The position numbers and the translations under genes are program-made. Under the pieces are notes generated by a model. That model was not told where the DNA came from. It did not search any database and saw only the letters and a list, made by a program, of their open reading frames with translations. This document shows, piece after piece, positions 45,302-52,798 of a DNA stretch of 64,000 nt (position 1 is the stretch's first letter; the number at the start of each line of letters is the position of its first letter). The stretch is from Margaritifera margaritifera (Eukaryota; Mollusca; Bivalvia; Unionida; Margaritiferidae), in assembly GCA_029931535.1 (NCBI GenBank), contig JAQPZY010001689.1, positions 124,001 through 188,000 on the forward strand, given 5' to 3'.

Positions 45302-46193
45302 CTGGAACACGTCTCCACTGATTGTCTGCACGACGTACCAACTTCACGACAGGTCTGACTCGACGTTGAGGTGTTTTCAAAGGACTAAATCGACTCAATT
45401 CTTGTTTGGATAAATCTACTAAACTTTGTAAGATACCAGTTCTTTCTTGGACTTTGGTTTTAGGGGATGGTACTTTATTGCTAGCCGCTGCCATAGCCAG
45501 ATCAGCCGATGTCGTCGAGGGTCCCGACGGGGTCACTTTTGAAATAGGTTTCCATTTTTGCATTAAATTAGGAAACACGGATCTTAAGTCCGGTTTGGCA
45601 GGCATCATCGCGAAGGGTGGTGAAGAAGACAAAGATGATGGGGACGAAGGAGAAGGAGACCTCGTCACGGTTGTTTGTCGTGGTGTCTTGCGGGTGTACG
45701 TTTGGGTCCTGGCCGCAGTACCTCTCTTGCGGCGGGTGCTAGTGGTAGGTGTTTTCTTCTTCTTGGTAGAACTTTTCTTTTTCTGGTGGGTGGTTTTCTT
45801 TTTCTTCTTTGGACTTTTCTTCTTTTTGGGTGCTTTGGGTTTTTTGGCTTTGGCATCATTAGGATCCCATTTCAAAAGGGAACGAATCATAACCCCTCCT
45901 AAAGAACCACTTCCACCAGGAGTTAAAATGATTTGTTTTTTAGTCCGTGAATCGATTCTAGGATCAGCCAGTTGTGACAATGCCGATTTATGTCTTTGAA
46001 AAAAACGTTGAGTTTGATGAGGGATGTGAATGATACCTTGTAGTAATTGACGTGCTGTCAAAGTAAACCATCGTAACACTTCTTTCAGACTCGCTTCTAA
46101 CAAATGAGCACGGACTTGTGCATTTTTTTCACGACTAATGCCATACAAGGCACGAATCAATTTAGCCGAAGGATGAGGTTGAAAGGAAGTCAT
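45297..46193 (-). CDS. Basic virion-like protein with low-complexity middle (paralog 2)
   Basis: 298 aa, ATG at 46,193. Residues 28-95 (VRAHLLEASLKEVLRWF, QRFFQRHKSALSQLADPR, KKQIILTPGGSG) correspond without gaps to residues 43-110 of the adjacent 139-aa protein. The His-to-Gly-Gly spacing is 25 residues in both. A Lys/Pro/Thr-rich, histone-tail-like segment follows (residues 113-180), then a Ser/Pro run and a C-terminal part (RSVFPNLMQKWKPISK, then FSPLKTPQRRVRPVVK). It probably binds DNA in the particle, by inference from composition. Antisense frames over this gene are shadows of the Lys-rich stretch. Confidence 0.7.
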   Translation of the reverse strand: MTSFQPHPSAKLIRALYGISREKNAQVRAHLLEASLKEVLRWFTLTARQLLQGIIHIPHQTQRFFQRHKSALSQLADPRIDSRTKKQIILTPGGSGSLGGVMIRSLLKWDPNDAKAKKPKAPKKKKSPKKKKKTTHQKKKSSTKKKKTPTTSTRRKRGTAARTQTYTRKTPRQTTVTRSPSPSSPSSLSSSPPFAMMPAKPDLRSVFPNLMQKWKPISKVTPSGPSTTSADLAMAAASNKVPSPKTKVQERTGILQSLVDLSKQELSRFSPLKTPQRRVRPVVKLVRRADNQWRRVPV

Positions 46194-46236
46194 CTTCTCT
46201 CAAAAAGAGTGTGAGACAGAAATGACGTAGTGACTG

Positions 46237-46244
46237 TTTTTATA
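46237..46244 (-). promoter_or_regulatory. TATA box upstream of paralog 2
   Basis: TATAAAAA on the minus strand, 44-51 bp upstream of ATG 46,193. Confidence 0.45.
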
Positions 46245-46253
46245 GTTTTTTTT

Positions 46254-46996
46254 TCAAAAATGGGTTGAAGGGGACGTGTAAATGACAGGACCACCTTCTT
46301 CACCCCAAGAGTGAAAGATACTGGCACGAAATCTCAAATAGTCAGGAGTGGTCGGTTTTAAGTCAATGAGTAAATACTCGTGAGGGGTTTGAGTGGCATC
46401 GTCGTACGCATAATTGAGCCAAGGAGCTCCTAACTGTTTGGCTAACACTTGTACTTGAGATTTGTCTCTGGGGCTTTTAAACAGAACCACGTAATGAGCA
46501 TTAAAACTGATGGTTCGATGGGCTTTACTTTGTTGAAATAAATTTTGTGTAATGTAGACAATACTAGCATTACGATGGTGTCCTTTTCGTGTAAACCAAA
46601 GTTTAATTTCTTCTTCGTCTTCTCCTAACATGTCATCAAAAATAACTAAATGAGTTTGACTCACGTCAGACACGATTCCATTGTCTTCGTGAGGAATACC
46701 ATCCACAAATGAAATGGTTTCTCCTTGACTTTCTTTCAATAACGTGTAAGACGGTTGCCACTCTTTGTAACACCACACGATACGTTGAGGTGGACGATCA
46801 AACAAATCAGCTTTGTGTTCGATCAATCGTTTGACAAATTCGGTTTCCCTGAACCACTCGGTCCAGCAATCAACATGTTAAATGGATGGCGCAGATACAA
46901 AGCATTCCAACTTTGACGATCTAACTTTTCGTCAATCACTTTGACGACAGAAGCAGAAGAGGTAGACGAGGTAGAATAAGAAGATGATGTAGCCAT
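46254..46996 (-). pseudogene. ATP: FtsK/HerA-type packaging ATPase with a one-base frameshift in the P-loop
   Basis: Starts at ATG 46,996 (MATSSSYSTSSTSSASVVKV). The first frame ends with LRHPFNMLIAGPSGSGK (Walker A) and stops 7 codons later. From the same point a second frame continues with HKADLFDRPPQRIVWCY, Walker B (HLVIFDDMLG), the helical FTRKGHHRNASIVYITQNLF and SFNAHYVVLFKSPRDKSQVQ. These are all typical of the A32-like ATPase that packages Polinton DNA. The break lies at the three T (A on the coding strand) at 46,844-46,846, consistent with loss of one base in a short homopolymer. This may be a true mutation or an assembly error. Upstream TATA box at 47,043-47,050. Confidence 0.88.
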
Positions 46997-47042
46997 GTCT
47001 GAGGTAAGAAGATTTTTGAGAAGAAGACAAAGACCCAAGACA

Positions 47043-47050
47043 TTTTATAC
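47043..47050 (-). promoter_or_regulatory. TATA box upstream of the ATPase
   Basis: GTATAAAATG on the minus strand, 47-54 bp upstream of ATG 46,996. Confidence 0.45.
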
Positions 47051-47120
47051 ATTTTCATACACGTTTATTTTTTTATTTTTTAAAAAAAAAACAATTAACC
47101 AACCAAAAAAAACATATTTT

Positions 47121-47267
47121 TTACAACTTTACACGAACACGAAGAAGTGAATTAGTGAGAAAATATGCAATTAAAATGAACACGTACACAATGAAGACTA
47201 CCACTAAAACCATCAAACTGTCATATAAACGCGTCAATGTACAACAATAGTTTCGTGTCCTAGTCAT
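47121..47267 (-). CDS. 48-aa single-pass membrane peptide
   Basis: ATG at 47,267, stop at 47,121-47,123. A basic N-terminus with a Cys pair (MTRTRNYCC) is followed by one strong membrane segment at residues 19-37 (MVLVVVFIVYVFILIAYFL) and a basic C-terminus (LLRVRVKL). Its ATG overlaps the stop of the upstream repeat protein as ATGA, the same arrangement as the two-TM/penton pair, which supports it as a real gene. Function unknown. Confidence 0.5.
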   Translation of the reverse strand: MTRTRNYCCTLTRLYDSLMVLVVVFIVYVFILIAYFLTNSLLRVRVKL

Positions 47268-47702
47268 GAAAGACACCCTTGAAAGAGGGTATAGTGTAAA
47301 AATCGAGAAATGACTTTGAGTTTACGTTTCACTTGGATTTTGACAAACTCTTGGTAAATCCGTTTTCGTAACTTCAAAGGCATGCCAGCAATGTACTTGG
47401 GTAAAGTTTCCGATTTGGAAAGAAGTAACTCTCTTTTGTATTCTTCACGATACTGGTGATAGTTTTTCTTCAAAATCAGATTTCTGATACGGTGAAAGTC
47501 ACGGTAGTGTGCAAATCGAGGAATGACTTTGAGTTTGGGTTTCACTTGGATCTGGACCAACTCTTTGTAAATGCGTACTCGCAACTTCGAAGGCAAGTCA
47601 CAAATGCGATCTTCTAAAACTAGGGACAAAATACTGGTAAATGCGTTCTCGCAGCTCCAAAGGTAAACCACAAATGTATTCTTGTAAAGTATCCTCCGAC
47701 AT
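47264..47702 (-). pseudogene. LRERIY-repeat protein, frameshifted
   Basis: ATG at 47,702 opens MSEDTLQEYICGLPLELRER, then IYQYF, but this frame stops near 47,600. Another frame picks up from about 47,625 with LEDRICDLPSKLRVRIYKEL and later YIAGMPLKLRKRIYQEFVKI. Three units of the form 'I.(G/D).P.(E/K)LR.RIY.' are thus present, the last two each followed by QVK(P/R)KLKVI(P/S)RF and HY. Repeats 2 and 3 are about 69 residues apart but 1 and 2 only about 25, so a deletion with frameshift between 1 and 2 is likely. The LPxxLRxRIY core resembles a short helical interaction motif; I do not recognise the family. It lies between the BIR gene and the 48-aa peptide. Confidence 0.5.
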
Positions 47703-47708
47703 GTTTTT

Positions 47709-48287
47709 TTACTTCTTCTTGGCATCTGGCTCATCGTACCCGTACTCTTCTGAGGCCACTAAAGGTAAGAACTGACAGTGTGGAGACCATCTGGCATGTT
47801 CAATGTAAGCTGAGTCGGTAGGCTCCCATTGGTGAAGTCTCACACCGCAACTGAAACATTGAACTTTATCTCCTTCTCCCAAGTAGATAAATCCAGATCT
47901 GGCTAAAGCTTTGTCAGTAGTGGATTGTAGTAGAAATTTAGGCCACTTGTCTTTGAACGTCTCGAGTCGATTATCATACTTGGAATAACCAGGCAAAGCC
48001 ACAGGTATCGTCAATTCTTTATGACATTCACAGGTACGTTTAGCATTCTTCCCAATAAAGAAGAAAGGTCGTCCTGCATCTCTAGAGGGACGGTGAGGTA
48101 CACGTGCTGCATCGACGATGTCCAAGCGTACGGCATCCGTCTGATCGTATGAATCGATGCTGTCAACGCTTACGGAATCCGTCTCGTCGCATGGCACTGC
48201 ATCGCACTCCAAGTCGTAATGGTACTTGGAGTTCACACCACTAGATTTCTCCCTCGGTGGGTGGGTGGCATGAGTATTCTTATTCAT
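47709..48287 (-). CDS. BIR-domain (IAP-like) protein, Polinton cargo
   Basis: 192 aa, ATG at 48,287. Residues about 107-174 form a canonical baculovirus-IAP repeat: RLETFKDKWPKFLL, ALARSGFIYLGEGDKVQCFS, then the zinc ligands Cys144, Cys147, His164, Cys171 (C-x2-C-x16-H-x6-C) with Gly148 and Trp154. An acidic, Asp/Ser-rich N-terminus precedes a second small Cys/His patch (CECHKE). No RING or CARD is present. BIR proteins bind caspases or IAP antagonists, so an anti-apoptotic role for the element is a reasonable inference, though single-BIR proteins can have other roles. It appears intact. A TATA box lies ~100 bp upstream, and relic B holds a decayed homolog in the same place. Confidence 0.9.
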   Translation of the reverse strand: MNKNTHATHPPREKSSGVNSKYHYDLECDAVPCDETDSVSVDSIDSYDQTDAVRLDIVDAARVPHRPSRDAGRPFFFIGKNAKRTCECHKELTIPVALPGYSKYDNRLETFKDKWPKFLLQSTTDKALARSGFIYLGEGDKVQCFSCGVRLHQWEPTDSAYIEHARWSPHCQFLPLVASEEYGYDEPDAKKK

Positions 48288-48383
48288 CTTTGGTGGGAGG
48301 ATGACAAAATTAATCTTTTTCTTCTTCTTCTTGCTCGGTCAACGTTGAAAGTCACAATGAATGGTTAGGTTTGGAAGGGGTGC

Positions 48384-48394
48384 CCTTTTTTATA
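48384..48394 (-). promoter_or_regulatory. TATA box upstream of the BIR gene
   Basis: TATAAAAAAGG on the minus strand about 97-107 bp upstream of ATG 48,287, just beyond the end of the polB remnant. Confidence 0.4.
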
Positions 48395-48409
48395 CTGCAG
48401 ATCGGCGTG

Positions 48410-49500
48410 TCAGTAATGTAAAGTGGTGTGGTCTGGAAGTCTCACTCGCTTCTGGTACACGATTTGGTGCACTTTTTGTAAAGGACGAGTGACAATTTGA
48501 TGATTAGGTAACCGTACGATCTTGTGAGGTTCTAACGTGTGCACTCGAAAGTCTTCCACTTGTCCAGACAGCAAAGCATTTTTCAAAACCTCAAAGTTAA
48601 CCACTTGGCTGGTTAGGGATGCCTGCTTGTTGCAACAGGAGTTCTGCTTTTTGCTTCGTTTCGTTGTTTGGTTCTGTCCGACTGTCGAATGTTATTCCGT
48701 GCTCTTTTCCATTCTTTGCTCTCGTTCTTGTTAGCATAGGTGCGGCCCACCACAATAGCCCGAGCAAAGCACATCTGGTCTTGAGTATTGTCGATTTGGA
48801 CGACTCTGCGTTTGGTACTTCGAATATCGTCCACCAGTAACGGTTTCCTACTTCGTCCACTTCCTCAAGGAGGGGAAACGTGAGTCAAGTAAAGTGTGGC
48901 CTTTCCATCGGTGATGGTAAACTTGTCGTTGGATTGTTACACATGTTCTATTTTGGACATGACTTTGTCTGGCGTTAATTCTGCCGGGGTGCTGAACTCG
49001 ATCCAAACAGGACTCTTCAAATTGTCATGATGAATGGCCAGTCTCAATCGATCGTCTTCTTTGGCTCCACATTGTCGTTTCAAGTTCATTAAGACAGAAT
49101 CCCACAAATCGCTAATGAACCCCGCCGCTTTCTCGGGAGGTACTTTGGACTTGAAGTCTTTAAAGTGAACCGTGTGAGTGTAAGCTGTAGTTTTAAATTT
49201 TCGAGAAGTTATTTTTTGAGTCTCTAGAATCCAATAGTAATTTTCAGGAGGAGCCAAAGTACTAGGTTGTATTTCTTGGCCTGGGGTTCTGGTAGTGGAT
49301 TTTGTTTTGGGTGGGTTAGAAGTTTGGGTTTCAGGTTCACTCATCTCCTCTTCGAAGTCACTAGCATGGACTTGAGCTAGTAGTTCATCTAGCGGTGTTT
49401 CAGGCGGTACGGAATATCTTCGTCGTCGTGGCCTCTTTGTTTCTTCTTCTTCTTCTTCTTCTTCTTCTGGTTTCTCATGGCTTCGGCGTGATCTTTTCAT
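48410..49500 (-). pseudogene. POLB: Protein-primed DNA polymerase B, stopped and internally deleted
   Basis: Begins at ATG 49,500 (MKRSRRSHEKPEEEEEEEEE). The first frame is open for 187 codons to TAA at 48,937-48,939, including TPLDELLAQVHASDFEEEMS and LKSPVWIEFSTPAELTPDKV. It continues in the same frame through a second stop (TGA, 48,865-48,867) into DNTQDQMCFARAIVVGRTYA. After a frameshift near 48,660 it reads LLLQQAGIP, and then at about 48,600 jumps to VNFEVLKNALLSGQVED, then VTRPLQKVHQIVYQKRV, the family's extreme C-terminus. Relic B shows what is missing: zinc-rich region, exonuclease motifs and beyond; the palm is also gone. Relic B has sense codons at both stops. The gene cannot encode an active polymerase. 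Confidence 0.85.
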
Positions 49501-49607
49501 CTTGAAGTTTACTTTGAAGCTGATTCAGTTTCACCCAGGGAACCTATATATATAGACCTTCTTACCCTCAGAATCACTAGTCGTGATTGAACTTTCAAAC
49601 TGTGAAG
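49501..49607. promoter_or_regulatory. Divergent promoter, polB / HNH gene
   Basis: 107 bp between the two divergent ATGs. It has a central self-complementary TATATATATA at 49,545-49,554, which could serve both directions, and on the polB side 'ttccctgggtgaaac', similar to the equivalent promoter of relic B. Confidence 0.55.
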
Positions 49608-50462
49608 ATGGAAAAGTACTGCTCTCGAGATAAAAGTCAAGATACTGGAATTGAATTGAATAAGTATGTTCATAAGGTGTATGATAATTATGCTGCTGAC
49701 ATACTTGGTAATGTCTATCATATGAAGTATGGAAGGAAAGTCAAAGGAAATTTGAATTCATTTGGATTGATAAGGATTAAGGTTACTGGTAAGGAAGGAA
49801 AGAGGAAGAAACATACAAATCGAGGGAGATTTGTCTTTGAAGCGGTGAATGGAGTGGATCTACCAAGACAGAGTGAAGTGGTACATCTCAATGATGTTCT
49901 TGATGATGATAGAATAGAAAATCTTCAAGTGATGACTGCTAGTGAACGAACATGTTTGCATAAACATGTGAAGAATGATAAAGAAAAAAGGAGAATTAAT
50001 TTTGGAAGTGATAGAAGTGTGTTGTGCCAGTTTGTTGGTGAGACAGAGGAAAGAAGATTTGAAAGTATGGAAAAGGCTGCTGAATATTTTGATTGTCATT
50101 CATCAAGTGTCTACTATTGCTGTACTGGAATTTGTAAGTCGGTCTTTTCGAAGAAGTTCCAGAAAAGATTTCAAGCTAGATGGGAAGAGCCAGAGAAGAA
50201 GAGTCAAGTCATTGGAGGATTTGTGAGACCTGTGAAATTAACTGACTTGAATTCAGGATTATATAGTCAGATGGATTCCATTCGTGATGTGGCAAGGTGT
50301 TTTGGATTAGATCATAGTAAAGTTTACAAGATTTGTAAAAAAGAGCGGTGGATTCGAGATGATAATGGGCATTTTATTAAGTTGGAGTTTATCAATGAGA
50401 GTCCAGAAGAAAGTTATGAGAGAATTGTAGACAAGAATCTTCCTGAAGTGTCAGAACAATAA
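49608..50462 (+). CDS. HNH/IENR-type nuclease-like protein, Polinton cargo
   Basis: 284 aa from ATG 49,608; the frame is open to an upstream TTG, but ATG follows the promoter. Residues 20-60 (YVHKVYDNYAADILGNVYHM, then GLIRIKV) look like a NUMOD4-type lead. Residues 71-112 (NRGRFVFEAVNGVDL, then VVHLNDVLDDDRIENLQVMT) match an HNH homing-endonuclease core with His93 and the RIENLxV motif. The usual second His and the Asn pair are altered to Val and Asp. Two helix-turn-helix, IENR/NUMOD1-like repeats follow (about 150-190, FESMEKAAEYFDCHSSSVYY; about 222-262, MDSIRDVARCFGLDHSKVYK). It is the only plus-strand gene of element C and is A-rich in codon use. It could be an active nuclease or a DNA-binding derivative. 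Confidence 0.75.
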   Translation: MEKYCSRDKSQDTGIELNKYVHKVYDNYAADILGNVYHMKYGRKVKGNLNSFGLIRIKVTGKEGKRKKHTNRGRFVFEAVNGVDLPRQSEVVHLNDVLDDDRIENLQVMTASERTCLHKHVKNDKEKRRINFGSDRSVLCQFVGETEERRFESMEKAAEYFDCHSSSVYYCCTGICKSVFSKKFQKRFQARWEEPEKKSQVIGGFVRPVKLTDLNSGLYSQMDSIRDVARCFGLDHSKVYKICKKERWIRDDNGHFIKLEFINESPEESYERIVDKNLPEVSEQ

Positions 50463-50500
50463 GAGAATGAAATGGTAAATATGGAAGTGTATTGAACTGT

Positions 50501-51788
50501 ATTGGACTTATATGAAATTGTTTTTATTACCACGAGTAACATAATGTATATACATTGAATAAAATATAATTATTATTATTGATGTATATATCTGAATGGT
50601 GTTGTGTGGTTTGTTTTTTACCCACCAAACCAACAAAAAAAACCCACTTTCCCTCTCTTTCTATCGATCTAAAATTGGGAGGAAAGAAACAGACTACAGC
50701 ACCAACAGCAGCAGCAGCAAAGACAACAACAACAACAACAACAACAACAACTTTTGCAGTCCATCAAATAAAATTTTTTTTTTTTTAAAAATGGATTGTA
50801 TATTTGTGGTGTGTGTTTTGATATAAAAAAATTTAAAAAGTAAAAAAAAATGGTTGTGTGTTTTTGATTTGTTTTTTTTTAAATTTCCCCTTCCCAAAAA
50901 AAAAAAAAAAAATGTAGATAGTGTGTTTGTGTGTTTTGATTTGTTTTTTAAAAAATTTCCCCTTCCCCAAAAAAAAAAATGTAGATAGTGTGTTTGTGTG
51001 TTTTGATTTGTTTTTTAAAAAATTTCCCCTTCCCAAAAATGTGTGTAAGTTTTTTTTTTGATATATAAAAAAATTTTAAAAAAGTAAAAAAATGGATAGT
51101 GTGGTGATTGTTTTGATATAAACAAAATTTAAAAAATAAAAAAATGGATGGTTTATATGTTGGATAGTATGTTGGCGTGATTTCATCCCTTTGTCATACC
51201 CTTTCGTCTGATAGCAGGTTTTTGGGGCTTTTAGGCAGCACACAAGGCATTTGGGGATAGTGTGTTAGGTTTGGGTTTGGGTTTTGGGTTTATTTGGGTT
51301 TGTATATAAAAAAATATAAAATAAAAAAATTTTTTTAAATGAGTTACGAAATTTTAGTACTATTTTTTAGTCAGCCAATTTTTTCCATTTTTTTTTTTCA
51401 GGATTATTTTTAGTCTCCGCTAACGTCCGGTACAATTTCGGAAGTTTAGTGTTACTTTTAGTCTAGACCATTATAATCTAATGTTCTGTGCACAAACCCA
51501 TCGTATAATTTGTGATCAATGGAAAGTGTATCAGCCTTAAGTCAAAATACATCACAGAACGTTTGGATGTATTATTTTGTGAGAATTTTACATCTACGTT
51601 TTCAAAAGAAGGATTTTAGTAGACTATGTCTCCAATTCAATCTTGTGATATTTTACCGAAAAAAGAGGATTTTTTTCCTATCGATGTGATTTTTTAAAAA
51701 TGGAATGTGTGATTTTGAAATTTCTTAAGGAAAATATACCATAAAAAAAGGTAAGTGTCGTGATTTTTTTAAAAGTAGGAATAAAATA

Positions 51789-51862
<74 letters not shown>

Positions 51863-52792
51863 CGTAATGTCAATTCTCTCTGTTTCACAAACACACACAC
51901 TAAGTTTCTTATACAATGATTTCGATTGAAATGATCATGGTATCTGTTCCCGTTTTTAAGATGCCTCTCCACAAATGTTGGCAGTAGTCACAATGATTAT
52001 GTAAAATGTGACGTTAGTGTTGTAATTTTTTCAAAAACTTGCACCCCTTAAAAATTATACAACGATTTTTCTTTCATAGGTAAATCGTTGGATTATATAA
52101 AATCTTGAGTTTAGTTGTTCTTGTGCATGTCAGGTATCTTAGCTTTGTTCCTCTTTTGGCACTGCAATGTGTCACGAAAAAATTCTAGATCTACCGTTTT
52201 CAGAAGGAAACCAAAAAAACAAAAAAAAAAAAACAAACAAACAAAACAAACAAGCACATAGCTTTACGGTGTAAGAATGACTCGAGTATGACCCATCCAG
52301 TTCTGCACTCTATAACCCGTCCTATTCTACACTCTCATTCTTGAGCCCAAACATGCGTTCATGAAAACTGTAACAATGTATTTTCAGTCAGTCCATTTCA
52401 GACTGTCGATAAAACAAAACGTGTTTTTACTGTTCTCCCGTCTTCGGTTTTGGGAAATGTTGTAACATTGTTTGTAGCCGCAAGGCGTGTGCAGCAAAAC
52501 ATAACCTATCTTAAATATTTGGGAGGCATACAACAGGACCACCCTTTTTCAAGAAAGATTAATTCTATTTCCCTCCCTCCCTCCCGTTGTCCTTATAGAG
52601 ACCCCCCCCCCCCCGCCATGTTAAACTCCCGTTTGGGTCTCAAGTGTCCCCGCCATGTTAAAATCCCGTACGTCCCCCAAGTGCCCCCTCCATGTTAAAC
52701 TCTCGTACGTCCCCCAAGTGCCCCCTCCATGTTAAACTCTCGTACGTCCCCCAAGTGCCCTTTTTGTCCCTATTTACCCCCACCCTACTACT
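50501..52792 (-). repeat. Right terminal inverted repeat of element C (~2.29 kb)
   Basis: Mirror of 36,108-38,385, beginning internally at 'attggacttatatgaaattg', only 38 bp after the stop of the HNH gene. It contains the CT microsatellite (51,790-51,859), the repeated 'aaatttccccttccc' units and the 37-bp subterminal repeats near its outer end. Confidence 0.95.
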
Positions 52793-52798
52793 TGTGTT
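52793..52798. repeat. Right target-site duplication of element C (TGTGTT)
   Basis: Perfect copy of 36,102-36,107, immediately after the terminal CTACTACT. Confidence 0.93.

Larger units (their letters stand above)
36108..52792. mobile_element. Polinton/Maverick element C, structurally complete
   Basis: A 16,685-bp element bounded by TIRs that start AGTAGTAGGG and end CCCTACTACT, with a perfect 6-bp target duplication. It carries the Polinton core: protein-primed polB (broken), retroviral-type integrase, A32-like packaging ATPase (frameshifted), adenain-like protease, major and penton-like capsid proteins. It also has Polinton-typical accessory proteins and two cargo genes (BIR and HNH-type). 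All genes but one run on the minus strand. The near-identity of the TIRs points to a recent insertion. Because polB is deleted, replication would need a helper. Integrity of the capsid genes means that virion-like particles cannot be excluded by sequence. Confidence 0.95.

Noticed and set aside
44822..45331. Longer 169-aa start for the small virion-like protein
   Set aside because: The upstream start is GTG, overlaps the neighbouring gene, and the TATA box lies between it and the ATG at 45,241.
45406..45999. 197-codon plus-strand open frame rich in Phe/Gly/Leu
   Set aside because: It is the antisense of the Lys/Pro/Thr-rich part of the 298-aa virion-like gene.
48937..49500. 187-aa frame as an independent gene
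   Set aside because: Sequence after its stop continues in the same frame with polB-type residues, and relic B has no stop at that place; it is the N-terminal part of polB.
36108..52792. Host gene cluster rather than a mobile element
   Set aside because: Perfect terminal inverted repeats, a 6-bp target duplication and the Polinton gene set exclude this.
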